64,000 nucleotides of DNA from Paracidovorax konjaci (GCF_900112675.1 NZ_FOMQ01000002.1:248001-312000), one strand, 5' to 3'; counted from the stretch's first letter, positions 18,092 to 26,852 are shown. The notes: a model not told the origin generated them from the sequence alone. Made by a program: numbers and translations.

Positions 18092-18712
18092 ATGCCCGTG
18101 ATCGCAGTGGCAAACCCCAAGGGGGGAGTCGGCAAATCCACGCTCGCCATGAATGTGGCCGGCTATTTCGCGAGCCAGGGCCACAGCGTCGCGCTGGGCG
18201 ACCTGGACCCGCAGCAGTCCTCCCGCCTCTGGCGCAGCCTGCGGCCGCCGGCCGCCCGGCCCATCGCCGACTGGGACACCCCGGCGGGCACCGGGCTGCG
18301 CCCGCCGCAGGGTGCGACGCATGCGGTGCTCGACACCCCGGCCGGCCTGCACGGCGTATCGCTCAAGGAGGTCCTGAAGCTGGCCGACAAGGTGGTCGTG
18401 CCGCTGCAGCCGAGCATCTTCGACATCTACGCCACGCGCAGCTTCCTCGACGAGCTGGCCGCCCACCGGCAGGCCGCCCGCACCCGGATCGGCATCGTGG
18501 GCATGCGCGTCGATGCGCGCACCATCGCGGCCGACAAGCTGCAGGAGTTCGTCGAAAGCCTGGGCCTGCCCGTGCTGGGCATGCTGCGCGACACGCAGAA
18601 CTACATCCACCTGGCGGCGCAGGGGCTGTCGCTCTTCGACGTGGCGCGCGGGCGTGTCGCGCGCGACCTGGAGCAGTGGCATCCCATCTGCGAGTGGCTC
18701 GGGCAGGACTGA
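18092..18712 (+). CDS. ParA/MinD-type P-loop ATPase, orphan
   Basis: A 206-residue ParA-superfamily ATPase. The deviant Walker A motif KGGVGKST (residues 10-17, with the signature lysine at 10 and the P-loop lysine at 15) follows the start directly, so there is no N-terminal DNA-binding domain. GDLDPQQSS and LDTPAGLHG give the switch and Walker B regions. Small ParA proteins position plasmids, chromosomes, chemoreceptors or other cargo. No parB or cargo gene is adjacent, so its target is unknown. The start is supported by AGGAG nine bases upstream of the ATG. Confidence 0.88.
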   Translation: MPVIAVANPKGGVGKSTLAMNVAGYFASQGHSVALGDLDPQQSSRLWRSLRPPAARPIADWDTPAGTGLRPPQGATHAVLDTPAGLHGVSLKEVLKLADKVVVPLQPSIFDIYATRSFLDELAAHRQAARTRIGIVGMRVDARTIAADKLQEFVESLGLPVLGMLRDTQNYIHLAAQGLSLFDVARGRVARDLEQWHPICEWLGQD

Positions 18713-18880
18713 CCGCCTTCCCCGCGGCGCGCGCGCCGGCCGCGGCTGTCGCCTGTCCGACAAGCCGGGGGGCGGGCGGCGCACTACAGTGCGCTGCATG
18801 ACACAAGGCCTCCACGCTCTCCCGTCGCCCCGGGGCTCCGCCCCTGCGGTCTGCGCTCTCCGTCCCTGGGGAGGCCGGCC

Positions 18881-19348
18881 ATGAAACGGACTTTCCAGTC
18901 GTATTCGGAGCTGGCAGCCTGCGTGGGCAGCGAGGTGGCGGTGTCCGAATGGATCCCCGTCACGCAGGCCCAGGTGGACCAGTTCGCCGAGGCCACGGGA
19001 GACCACCAGTGGATCCATGTGGACCCCGAGCGCGCGGCGCAGGGCCCGTTCGGCGGCCCGATCGCGCACGGGTTTCTCACGCTGTCGCTGCTGCCGCGGT
19101 TCTTCGAGTCGTGCTTCGCCATCGAGGGCGCGCGCATGGGCGTCAACTACGGCCTCAACCGCGTGCGCTTCATGTCGCCCGTGCCGGTGGGCAGCCGGGT
19201 GCGCGCCCGGCTCACGCTGCTCGGCTGCGAGCCGCTGGCCCCCGACGGAGTGCAGATGACCTGGCAGGCCACCATCGAACGGGAGGGTGCCGACAAGCCC
19301 GCCTGCGTGGCCGAATCGCTCACGCGCAGCTACGGCGCGGCGCCCTGA
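18881..19348 (+). CDS. MaoC-family hotdog-fold dehydratase
   Basis: A 155-residue single-hotdog protein. The hydratase 2 motif is clear: FAEATGDHQWIHVDPERA, in which the Asp and His form the catalytic pair, followed by GPIAHGFLTLSLLP. Members hydrate 2-enoyl-CoA ((R)-specific) or act on related thioesters. The substrate cannot be assigned and there are no neighbours from one pathway. The downstream hairpin at 19399 ends the transcript. Confidence 0.88.
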   Translation: MKRTFQSYSELAACVGSEVAVSEWIPVTQAQVDQFAEATGDHQWIHVDPERAAQGPFGGPIAHGFLTLSLLPRFFESCFAIEGARMGVNYGLNRVRFMSPVPVGSRVRARLTLLGCEPLAPDGVQMTWQATIEREGADKPACVAESLTRSYGAAP

Positions 19349-19398
19349 CCCGCCGCAGCGCCATCCCGGGCCCGCACGCAGCCAGCCCGCGCACAGAG

Positions 19399-19434
19399 AA
19401 AAAGCCCGCACGAATGGCTCCATGCGGGCTTTTT
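19399..19434. terminator. Bidirectional rho-independent terminator
   Basis: A perfect 12-bp stem (AAAAAGCCCGCA / TGCGGGCTTTTT) with a 12-base loop lies between the convergent MaoC and DUF4148 genes. The A/T ends of the stem give a T-run on either strand, so it can serve both genes. Confidence 0.9.
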
Positions 19435-19481
19435 CTCCGGAGGGGCCGCCGCCAGCGCGGTGCGCCCCGGTGGCGCGTGGC

Positions 19482-19811
19482 TCAGTGGTCGCCGCTCAGG
19501 ATGTCGTTCGAGCGGGCGGCTGCCACGGCTTCGGCACGCACCTGCTCGCGGGCCACGACCGGTGCGCGGTCGGCATTGCCCAGTGCCAGCGGCGCGGGAA
19601 CGTCGCTCCAGTCGCCGCCGCGCGGCAGCGTGCCGTTCTTGCGGGAGGCCACCAGGTCGGCGATGACGGCTTCGCGCGTCAGCGTGCTGGGGGTGCTGGC
19701 GGTGGCGGGGTAGTTGGAGCCGTCGCCTTCCACGCGGGTGTCGGCCTGGGCTGCGAAGGCGCTCAGTGCGATGACGGCGGTGGCGGCGAGTGCGATGGGA
19801 TGGCGGTTCAT
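19482..19811 (-). CDS. DUF4148 domain-containing small exported protein
   Basis: A 109-residue protein with a cleavable signal peptide (MNRHPIALAATAVIALSAFA, predicted cut after AQA) and a short mature domain. TREAVIADLVASRKNGTLP and GDWSDVP are typical of DUF4148 proteins, which are common, often multicopy, in Burkholderiales. The function is unknown and a periplasmic location is predicted. The ATG at 19811 is preceded by AAAGGAT. It faces away from the LysR gene at 20045. Confidence 0.85.
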   Translation of the reverse strand: MNRHPIALAATAVIALSAFAAQADTRVEGDGSNYPATASTPSTLTREAVIADLVASRKNGTLPRGGDWSDVPAPLALGNADRAPVVAREQVRAEAVAAARSNDILSGDH

Positions 19812-19989
19812 GGTGTGATCCTTTCTAGGCTGTCGTTCCGGGTCGTTGGGGAATGTCCGGGCAAGGCCGGCTTGCTTTCGGGAGAGAAGGCGCCGGTCTT
19901 GTCCTGCCTCGGTGAGCCCAACGGGTCGCTCATCGATGGGTTCGACTGTACGCAGGGTTAACCCCCAGAAAAACAGCACCCAAGGCAAT

Positions 19990-20015
19990 GATTAATTCAC
20001 GAAATTGAAATAATC
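19990..20015. promoter_or_regulatory. Inverted repeat, candidate LysR operator
   Basis: GATTAATTCA and TGAAATAATC form 10-base arms that match at nine of ten positions around a six-base centre. The site lies 29 bp upstream of the LysR start codon and 178 bp upstream of the divergent DUF4148 gene, in an unusually AT-rich patch. LysR proteins often bind such T-N11-A dyads to control themselves and a divergent gene. Confidence 0.55.
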
Positions 20016-20044
20016 TGCCTTCATCGCCATTTTTCATTTCAGCC

Positions 20045-20977
20045 ATGGATAGATTGCTCACCATGCGCGTGTTCCAGGCCGTGGCCGACGAAGGCAGCTT
20101 TGCCGGCGCGTCCCGTGCGCTCGATCTATCGGCTGCGGCGGTCACGCGGCTGGTGGCCGATCTGGAGGGCCACATCGGCGCCCGGCTGCTGCAGCGCACA
20201 ACGCGCAAGGTGTCGCTGACCGAGGCCGGGGAGGCCTATCTGCTGCGGGTGCGCAGCATCCTTTCCGACGTGGACGAGGCCTTTGCCGTGGCGCAGGCGC
20301 ACACCTCGGAAATCGCCGGCGTGCTGCGGCTGCTGGCGCCGCCGGCGCTGGCGGTGCACATCCTGGCACCGCTCGTGGCGGGCTTCCGGCAGGCCCATCC
20401 GCGCGTCACGCTGGAGATCCACGTGGATTCCTCGCTCGACCCGCCGATCGGCGATTACGACGTGACGCTGCTCGGCGCGGACGAGCGGTTCAACGCCAAC
20501 GTCATCGCCCGGCCCATCATCTCCATCGACGGCGTGATGTGCGCATCGCCCGAGTACCTGCGCGTCCACGGCGTGCCGCAGGAGCCCGAGGACCTGAAGC
20601 ACCACCAGTGCCTGCTGCGGCGCCGGGCCGAGGTGCGGCCGGGCGTGGTGCGCCTGATCGAGCCGGGTGACGCCGGCCGTGTGGTGGAGGTGGCGGTGCA
20701 GCCCGTCTGCGTGGCCAACCACACCGACACGCTGCTGCACGCGGCGCTGGGGGGCGCGGGCATCAGCCCGCAGCCGCTCGACCTGGCCGCTCCCTACCTG
20801 CGCAGCGGGCGGCTGGTGCGCGTGCTGGCGCCCTGGACGACGGGGCGCTTCACCCTCTACGCCGCGCTGCCGAGCCGCAAGTTCATGCCGGCGCGCACGC
20901 GGGCATTCCTCGATTTCCTGAGCCAGGGCACGCGTCGGTCCATCGAAGAGGCCATGCAGGCGCCGTCCATGGCCTGA
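20045..20977 (+). CDS. LysR-family transcriptional regulator
   Basis: A 310-residue LysR-type regulator. The N-terminal helix-turn-helix runs from MDRLLTMRVFQAVADEGSFA through AVTRLVADLEGHIGARLLQR; the effector domain begins near residue 90. It belongs to the group with the MDRLxxMRVFxxVxxxGSF start, for which many homologues act on neighbouring oxidoreductase or efflux genes. The only divergent neighbour is the DUF4148 gene. The inducer is unknown. An inverted repeat just upstream suggests autoregulation. Confidence 0.9.
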   Translation: MDRLLTMRVFQAVADEGSFAGASRALDLSAAAVTRLVADLEGHIGARLLQRTTRKVSLTEAGEAYLLRVRSILSDVDEAFAVAQAHTSEIAGVLRLLAPPALAVHILAPLVAGFRQAHPRVTLEIHVDSSLDPPIGDYDVTLLGADERFNANVIARPIISIDGVMCASPEYLRVHGVPQEPEDLKHHQCLLRRRAEVRPGVVRLIEPGDAGRVVEVAVQPVCVANHTDTLLHAALGGAGISPQPLDLAAPYLRSGRLVRVLAPWTTGRFTLYAALPSRKFMPARTRAFLDFLSQGTRRSIEEAMQAPSMA

Positions 20978-21007
20978 CCCGGCGGTGCGGCCACCGGCCC
21001 ACGGGGA

Positions 21008-21484
21008 TCAGACCGGTGCGGGCAGCAGGAAGCTGTTCTGCCGCCAGGCCTCGTACACCGTCACCGCCACCGCGTTGGAGAGGTTGAGGCTGCGCTGCCC
21101 CGGCACCATCGGCAGGCGCAGCCGCTGCGCGGGGGGAAAGGCATCGCGCAATTCCGGCGGCAGGCCCCGGCTCTCGGCACCGAAAACGAACCAGTCGCCC
21201 CCCTGGAAAGTGCTCTCGTAGACCGTGTGCGCGCCGTGCGTGGTCATCGCGAAGATGCGTTCGGGGTTCGGTTGCGCATCCCGCAGGAAGGCGGTCCAGC
21301 CGGCGTGCAGGCGCACCTCGGCGTATTCGTGGTAATCGAGGCCCGCCCGTTTCATGAGCTTGTCTTCCATCGAAAAGCCGAGCGGCTCCACGAGGTGCAG
21401 GGTACAGCCCGTATTGGCCGCCAGCCGGATGGCATTGCCGGTGTTGGGCGGGATTTCGGGTTCGACGAGAACGATGTGGAACAT
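21008..21484 (-). CDS. trmL: tRNA (cytidine/uridine-34-2'-O)-methyltransferase
   Basis: A 158-residue SPOUT methyltransferase that 2'-O-methylates the wobble base of tRNA-Leu isoacceptors. The three SPOUT motifs are visible: VEPEIPPNTGNAIRLAANTG near the N-terminus, FGAESRGLP in the middle, and VPGQRSLNLSNAVAV forming the cofactor knot near the C-terminus. Length matches the family. It is convergent with the LysR gene and codirectional with comF 107 bp upstream. Confidence 0.95.
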   Translation of the reverse strand: MFHIVLVEPEIPPNTGNAIRLAANTGCTLHLVEPLGFSMEDKLMKRAGLDYHEYAEVRLHAGWTAFLRDAQPNPERIFAMTTHGAHTVYESTFQGGDWFVFGAESRGLPPELRDAFPPAQRLRLPMVPGQRSLNLSNAVAVTVYEAWRQNSFLLPAPV

Positions 21485-21591
21485 GGCGGCTATTGTGTGC
21501 CGCGGCCCCGGGGCACCGCGCGGCCTCTCAAGGCACTTCGTAAAGAAAAGTTACAACCGTCGGGTTCGCATTGCGGGCCGCTTTGGTCTTC

Positions 21592-22308
21592 TCAGGGCGT
21601 GCGTGCCACCACGATGGCGCTGACCTCGGCCGCGCCGGCCTCGCGCAGCACGGCCGCGGCGGCGTGCAGCGTGGCGCCCGTGGTCATCACGTCGTCCACC
21701 AGCACGATGCGCCGGCCTGCGACGCGTTCGGCCCGCGCCGGCTCCACCGCGAAGGCGCCTTGCAGGTTGCGCAGGCGCTCCGCGCGCGGCAGGCTGCTCT
21801 GGGCCGGGGAGGCGCGCAGCCGCAGCAGGGTACGGGCATCGGCCCGCGCGGGTGCCAGAGCGCTCGCGAGCAGCGCCGCCTGGTTGAAGCCCCGCTCGCA
21901 CAGACGCGCGGCGGCCAGGGGCACGGGCATGACGGCGTCCGCGGCGTCCAGCAGCGGCTCTGCCCAGGGCGCGCTGCGCACCAGCAGGGCGAGGCTGCCG
22001 GCCCACCCGGGGTCGGCACGGAATTTGAAGTCGGCCAGCGCGTCCGACCAGGGATAGCCGTAATCGACCGCGGCCACGCAGGCTGCGAGCGGCGGAGGGT
22101 GCCGCAGGCACTGCCCGCACCGGTGCACATCGGCCGGAACCGGGAGCGCGCAGGTCGCGCAGCGGTGGCGCGGCTGGGCGAAGCGCGCGGCGCACGCATC
22201 GCACACGCGCCGCGCCGGCCAGGCGCGGCAGACCGCGCACTGGCTAGGCATGGCCTGCACGGCGGAGGCCAGCCCGCCCGATATCCCTGAGATCCACCGC
22301 TTCCACAT
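21592..22308 (-). CDS. ComF family protein (phosphoribosyltransferase fold)
   Basis: A 238-residue ComF/GntX-type protein. The N-terminal third has paired cysteines typical of a zinc-binding region (CAVC, CDAC, CATC and CGQC). The C-terminal part has the phosphoribosyltransferase signature IVLVDDVMTTGATL. ComF proteins are needed for DNA uptake in competent bacteria, and GntX is linked to use of DNA as nutrient. It is divergent from the methyltransferase gene at 22350, an arrangement often seen in betaproteobacteria. The first ATG was kept; one at codon 20 is an alternative. Confidence 0.88.
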   Translation of the reverse strand: MWKRWISGISGGLASAVQAMPSQCAVCRAWPARRVCDACAARFAQPRHRCATCALPVPADVHRCGQCLRHPPPLAACVAAVDYGYPWSDALADFKFRADPGWAGSLALLVRSAPWAEPLLDAADAVMPVPLAAARLCERGFNQAALLASALAPARADARTLLRLRASPAQSSLPRAERLRNLQGAFAVEPARAERVAGRRIVLVDDVMTTGATLHAAAAVLREAGAAEVSAIVVARTP

Positions 22309-22349
22309 CGGCTCAATATACTGCCCGACCTGCTTTCCGCCCCGCGCCG

Positions 22350-23267
22350 ATGTCCGAGCCTTCCGACCACCAGCTTCCTCCCACGATCGATCCGGTGGCC
22401 GCCGCTCGCTGGCATGCCTCCGCGCCCGGGCAGTCGCCCTGGCTGCACGAAGAAGTGGCCCGCCGCATGGAAGACCGGTTGCAGTGGATCCGGCAGGCGC
22501 CGGCCTCGTGGGCCCATTGGGACCCGGTGCGCGGCGGGCTCCAGGGCCATGCGCTCGTGGCGCAGCGCTATCCGGGCGCGGCCTGCTGGGTCGCGGAAAC
22601 GGCCGGGCAGCACCTCCCCGTGGCGCGCAAGGCGCTGGAACGCCCCTGGTGGAGCCCCGGGCGGTGGTCTGCAGGCGCCCCGCATTTCGGGCTGCCTTCC
22701 GATGGCGGCGTGCAGATGCTCTGGGCCAACATGGCGCTGCACCTCGCCGCCGACCCCCAGGCGCTGATCGCGCGGTGGCACCGCGCCTTGGCCGTGGACG
22801 GCTACCTGATGTTCTCGTGCCTGGGCCCCGATACCGTGCGCGAACTGCACGGCCTGCATGCCGCCCTCGGCTGGCCCCCGGCCGGCCATGCGATGACCGA
22901 CATGCACGACTGGGGCGACATGCTGGTGCAGGCCGGATTCGCCGAACCGGTGATGGACATGGAGCACATCACCCTGACCTTCGCCACGCCCGGGCGTTTG
23001 CTGCAGGAATTGCGCGAACTCGGGCGCAACCTGCACCCTGCGCGGTTTCCCGCGCTGCGGGGCCGGCGCTGGCGCGAACGGCTGGAGCAGGCGCTGGGCG
23101 ACCGCCTCGCGAGCCCGGCGCATGGCGGCCAGCTGGCATTGACCTTCGAGGTCATCTATGGGCATGCCTTCAAGCCGGCCCCGCGCATGAAGGTGAGCGA
23201 GAGCAGCGCGGTGTCGCTGCAGGACATGCGCGCGATGCTTCTGCAGGGCCGCAAGCCCGCGCCCTGA
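22350..23267 (+). CDS. BioC-like SAM-dependent methyltransferase
   Basis: A 305-residue protein similar to malonyl-ACP O-methyltransferase BioC of betaproteobacteria. The N-terminus (IDPVAAARWHASAPGQSPWL, then EVARRMEDRLQWIR) is typical of that group, and DGYLMFSCLGPDTVRELHGL is the post-core methyltransferase strand-loop. The canonical glycine-rich SAM loop (GxGxG) is not obvious: the corresponding segment near residues 55-110 lacks it, so catalytic competence is uncertain. No other bio gene is in the window. It is divergent from comF, 41 bp away. Confidence 0.75.
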   Translation: MSEPSDHQLPPTIDPVAAARWHASAPGQSPWLHEEVARRMEDRLQWIRQAPASWAHWDPVRGGLQGHALVAQRYPGAACWVAETAGQHLPVARKALERPWWSPGRWSAGAPHFGLPSDGGVQMLWANMALHLAADPQALIARWHRALAVDGYLMFSCLGPDTVRELHGLHAALGWPPAGHAMTDMHDWGDMLVQAGFAEPVMDMEHITLTFATPGRLLQELRELGRNLHPARFPALRGRRWRERLEQALGDRLASPAHGGQLALTFEVIYGHAFKPAPRMKVSESSAVSLQDMRAMLLQGRKPAP

Positions 23268-23838
23268 CCGGCGGGTCCGCCCAGCGCCCCTCGTGCTCCG
23301 TGCGGGCTGCGCGCGCGGGTCGCACGGCGGCGGGTTTTCCCGGGGCGGCACGGAGGGTGACCTGAATCAACCGCAAGCTACAATTTCCGGGCTATGGAGC
23401 CTGCCCGCCAGTGCGTTGCGCAACGGTAGGGCGCGCACACGCGGCACGGCCTGGCGCCCTGCGTGTGGCAAGGCGCATGGTGCCTTCCGCTGCACGGGCC
23501 GGCCGGCCTGTCGCACCCCCGCCTCCTTCTCTCTCATGGTTTGTACGGGGCCGGGCCGTGGATGGCGCCTCCGCTATTGCAATCGCGCCACGGGGACGGC
23601 ATGCTGCGCAGTGCAGGCCTGCCCGCCCCCCGGCGGCAGGCCCGCAGAACAGGACAGGAGACACCCGCGTGGCGCCCGGAGCGCCGCGCGTTCGATGAGA
23701 CCGGGTTCATGCGGAACCCGGGGCCTTGCGGACCCGCGCCGCCATGCCCCGGTGGTCGGAATCCGCATGCCCCAGGGCACGCCCGACCCCACGCGGGCGA
23801 GCCCCGGGAAAGGTAATTGAGGCTGAGAAGTGAGAACT
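23268..23838. other. Long intergenic leader upstream of ctaC
   Basis: 571 bp precede the first oxidase gene. Frames across it are not supported by family similarity. A candidate promoter lies at 23357-23384, which would leave a transcribed leader of roughly 440 nt. The rest is very GC-rich with several short self-complementary stretches (for example around 23620-23645 and 23700-23725). Confidence 0.5.
23357..23384 (+). promoter_or_regulatory. Candidate promoter of the cytochrome oxidase cluster
   Basis: A -35-like GTGACC (23357-23362) and a -10-like TACAAT (23379-23384, five of six matches) are separated by 16 bases. It is the best sigma70-like pair I can see by eye in the ctaC upstream region. 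Confidence 0.4.
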
Positions 23839-25011
23839 ATGAAGAAAAGCATTTCCAACCCGCTGGCTTCCCTGTTGCTGCTGTGCGGTGCATGGGTGGG
23901 TGGTGCCGCGCACGCCGTGCAGGATCTCCCCGGCGGGCCTGCCGTCAATCAGCTGAATCTCGCGCCTCCGGTCACGCGCATCGCCGAAGAGCAGCACTAC
24001 CTGCACTGGATGATGCTCATCATCTGCACGCTGATCTTCGTGGGCGTGTTCGCGGTGATGTTCTATTCCATCTGGAAGCACCGCAAGTCCAAGGGCGCCA
24101 AGCCCGCCAATTTCCACGAGTCGGTCACCGTGGAAGTGATCTGGACCATCGTTCCGTTCATCATCGTGATCCTCATGGCGCTGCCGGCCACCAAGGTGCT
24201 CGTGGCGCAGAAGGACACCACCAACGCCGACCTCACGGTGAAGGTCACCGGCTACCAGTGGAAGTGGGGCTACGACTACATCACCGGCGAAGGGCAGGGG
24301 CTGGCCTACATCTCCACGCTCGACAGCAGCCACCGCCGGCTCTCCGACAGCGGCAAGGTCGCCGATGCGCCGGTGGACTACCTGCTCAAGGTGGACAACC
24401 CGCTGGTCGTGCCGGTGGGCAAGAAGGTGCGGGTCATCACCACGGCCAACGACGTGATCCATTCGTTCATGGTGCCGGCCTTCGGCATCAAGCAGGATGC
24501 GATCCCCGGCTTCGTGCGCGACACGTGGTTCCGCGCGGAGAAGGTGGGCGATTACTACGGCCAGTGCGCCGAGCTTTGCGGCAAGGAGCATGCCTACATG
24601 CCCATCCACGTGAAGGTGCTCTCCGCGGCCGACTACACGCAGTGGGTGGCCGGCGAGAAGAAGAAAGCCGCCGCCAAGGCGGACGATCCGAACAAGGTCT
24701 GGACCCTGCCCGACATCCTGGCGCGCGGCGAGAAGGTCTACGCCGCCAACTGCGCGGCCTGCCACCAGGCCAACGGCAAGGGTGCCGGCCCCATCAAGCC
24801 GCTCGACGGCTCGGCCATCGTCAAGGACGAAGACCACGCCAAGCAGATCCAGATCGTGCTCAAGGGTGCGGCCGGGGGCGCCATGCCGTCCTGGGCGCAA
24901 CTGAGCGACACCGACATCGCGGCCGTGGTGAGCTACACGAAGAACGCCTGGTCCAACAAGACCGGCCAGATCGTCCAGCCTTCGGAAATCGTGGCGCAGC
25001 GCGGCAAGTGA
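23839..25011 (+). CDS. ctaC: Cytochrome c oxidase subunit II with fused cytochrome c domain
   Basis: A 390-residue aa3-type (caa3-like) subunit II. A signal peptide covers about residues 1-26, and two membrane helices lie at about 57-78 and 98-117. The periplasmic cupredoxin domain has the CuA ligands H208, C243, C247, H251 and M254 (within CAELCGKEHAYM). A C-terminal cytochrome c domain follows, with CAACH at 305-309 and a likely axial Met349 (GGAMPSW). It accepts electrons from cytochrome c and passes them to subunit I. The ATG at 23839 is chosen over an in-frame GTG nine bases upstream because it begins a normal signal peptide. It is the first gene of the oxidase cluster. Confidence 0.95.
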   Translation: MKKSISNPLASLLLLCGAWVGGAAHAVQDLPGGPAVNQLNLAPPVTRIAEEQHYLHWMMLIICTLIFVGVFAVMFYSIWKHRKSKGAKPANFHESVTVEVIWTIVPFIIVILMALPATKVLVAQKDTTNADLTVKVTGYQWKWGYDYITGEGQGLAYISTLDSSHRRLSDSGKVADAPVDYLLKVDNPLVVPVGKKVRVITTANDVIHSFMVPAFGIKQDAIPGFVRDTWFRAEKVGDYYGQCAELCGKEHAYMPIHVKVLSAADYTQWVAGEKKKAAAKADDPNKVWTLPDILARGEKVYAANCAACHQANGKGAGPIKPLDGSAIVKDEDHAKQIQIVLKGAAGGAMPSWAQLSDTDIAAVVSYTKNAWSNKTGQIVQPSEIVAQRGK

Positions 25012-25069
25012 GCGGCAACCGTTCCACGCACGTCCTGAGCAGAACAGCTAAAGCATTGAGGAATCCGAC

Positions 25070-26707
25070 ATGAGCGCAGTTCTCGACAACACCGGGCATG
25101 GCGCCGGCCACGCGCACGACCCCCATGACCATGCGCACCATGGCCCGACGGGCTGGCGCCGCTGGGTGTTCGCCACCAACCACAAGGACATCGGCACGCT
25201 GTACCTGCTGTTCTCGTTCACCATGCTCATGGTGGGCGGCGTGCTCGCGTTGCTGATCCGCGCGGAGCTGTTCCAGCCGGGGCTGCAGCTCGTGAACCCC
25301 GAGCTGTTCAACCAGCTCACCACGATGCACGGCCTCATCATGGTGTTCGGCGCCATCATGCCGGCCTTCGTCGGCTTCGCGAACTGGATGATCCCGCTGC
25401 AGATCGGCGCATCCGACATGGCCTTCGCGCGCATGAACAACTTCAGCTTCTGGCTGATGATTCCCGCGGCCATCATGCTGGTGACCTCGTTCCTCATGCC
25501 GGGCGGTGCCCCGGCGGCGGGCTGGACGCTCTATGCCCCGCTGACGCTGCAGATGGGTCCGTCGATGGATGCCGGCATCTTCGCGATGCACATCCTGGGC
25601 GCTTCGTCGATCATGGGCTCGATCAACATCATCGTGACCATCCTGAACATGCGCGCGCCCGGCATGACGCTGATGAAGATGCCCATGTTCTGCTGGACCT
25701 GGCTCATCACCGCCTACCTGCTGATCGCCGTGATGCCCGTGCTGGCCGGCGCGATCACGATGACCCTGACCGACCGCCATTTCGGCACGAGCTTCTTCAA
25801 CCCCGCGGGCGGCGGCGACCCGGTGATGTACCAGCACATCTTCTGGTTCTTCGGCCACCCCGAGGTCTACATCATGATCCTGCCGGCCTTCGGCATCATC
25901 AGCCAGATCGTGCCCGCCTTCAGCCGCAAGAGGCTCTTCGGCTACGCGTCGATGGTGTATGCCACCTCGTCCATCGCCATCCTGTCGTTCATCGTGTGGG
26001 CCCACCACATGTTCACCACGGGCATGCCGGTCACGGGCCAGCTCTTCTTCATGTACGCGACCATGCTGATCTCGGTGCCCACGGCCGTGAAGATCTTCAA
26101 CTGGATCGCCACCATGTGGCGCGGCTCGATGACCTTCGAGACGCCCATGCTCTTCGCCGTCGGGTTCATCTTCGTGTTCACGATGGGCGGCTTCACGGGC
26201 CTGATCCTCTCGATGGCCCCGATCGACATCCAGCTGCAGGACACCTACTACGTGGTCGCCCACTTCCACTACGTGCTGGTGGCCGGCTCGCTGTTCTCGA
26301 TGTTCGCGGCCTATTACTACTGGGCGCCGAAGTGGACGGGCGTGATGTATTCCGAGCGGCGCGGCCAGATTCACTTCTGGGGCTCGCTCATCACCTTCAA
26401 CATCACCTTCTTCCCGATGCACTTCCTGGGCCTGGCGGGCATGCCGCGCCGCTACGCAGACTACCCAATGCAGTTCGCCGACTTCAACATGGTCGCTTCG
26501 ATCGGTGCCTTCGGCTTCGGACTGATGCAGGTGTATTTCTTCCTGGCCGTCGTGGTGCCCGCGATGCGCGGCAAGGGCGAGCCGGCACCGCAGCGCCCCT
26601 GGGAGGCGGCCGAGGGCCTGGAGTGGGAAGTGCCGTCGCCCGCGCCTTTCCACACCTACGAAACCCCGCCCAAGCTCGATGCCTCCGCGACCCGCGTGAT
26701 CGGCTGA
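25070..26707 (+). CDS. ctaD: Cytochrome c oxidase subunit I
   Basis: A 545-residue heme-copper oxidase catalytic subunit with 12 membrane helices. Visible signatures are NHKDIGTLYLLF near the N-terminus, the heme-ligand region TTMHGLIMVFGAIMP, the CuB/crosslink motif WFFGHPEVYIMILPAFGIIS, the HH pair in VWAHHMFT, and HFHYVLVAG with the heme a/a3 histidines. It reduces oxygen to water and pumps protons. The His-rich N-terminal tail (GHGAGHAHDPHDHAHH) is common in this lineage. It lies 58 bp after ctaC. Confidence 0.97.
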   Translation: MSAVLDNTGHGAGHAHDPHDHAHHGPTGWRRWVFATNHKDIGTLYLLFSFTMLMVGGVLALLIRAELFQPGLQLVNPELFNQLTTMHGLIMVFGAIMPAFVGFANWMIPLQIGASDMAFARMNNFSFWLMIPAAIMLVTSFLMPGGAPAAGWTLYAPLTLQMGPSMDAGIFAMHILGASSIMGSINIIVTILNMRAPGMTLMKMPMFCWTWLITAYLLIAVMPVLAGAITMTLTDRHFGTSFFNPAGGGDPVMYQHIFWFFGHPEVYIMILPAFGIISQIVPAFSRKRLFGYASMVYATSSIAILSFIVWAHHMFTTGMPVTGQLFFMYATMLISVPTAVKIFNWIATMWRGSMTFETPMLFAVGFIFVFTMGGFTGLILSMAPIDIQLQDTYYVVAHFHYVLVAGSLFSMFAAYYYWAPKWTGVMYSERRGQIHFWGSLITFNITFFPMHFLGLAGMPRRYADYPMQFADFNMVASIGAFGFGLMQVYFFLAVVVPAMRGKGEPAPQRPWEAAEGLEWEVPSPAPFHTYETPPKLDASATRVIG

Positions 26708-26741
26708 ACCCCAGCGACGACCCACACCACGAGAACCCGGC

Positions 26742-26852
26742 ATGACCCCTCCCGACCGGAAAAAAGCCAACCTGCGCATGGGGCTCATCCTGGCGAGCAT
26801 CGCGGTGGCGTTTTTCGTGGGCTTCATGGTCAAGATGGCCTGGAAGCTATGA
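26742..26852 (+). CDS. Cytochrome oxidase small assembly protein (36 residues)
   Basis: A tiny membrane protein with a basic N-terminus (MTPPDRKKANLRM) and one hydrophobic helix (LILASIAVAFFVGFMV). It lies 34 bp after ctaD and upstream of ctaG. Small proteins of this type sit at this position in many Burkholderiales oxidase operons and are annotated as cytochrome oxidase small assembly protein. The function is not proven. Confidence 0.85.
   Translation: MTPPDRKKANLRMGLILASIAVAFFVGFMVKMAWKL

Noticed and set aside
23293-23820. Open frames in the ctaC leader (for example 175 codons on plus)
   Set aside because: Composition is Arg/Gly/Pro-rich without domain similarity, there are overlapping frames in several phases, and no good ribosome-binding site is seen.
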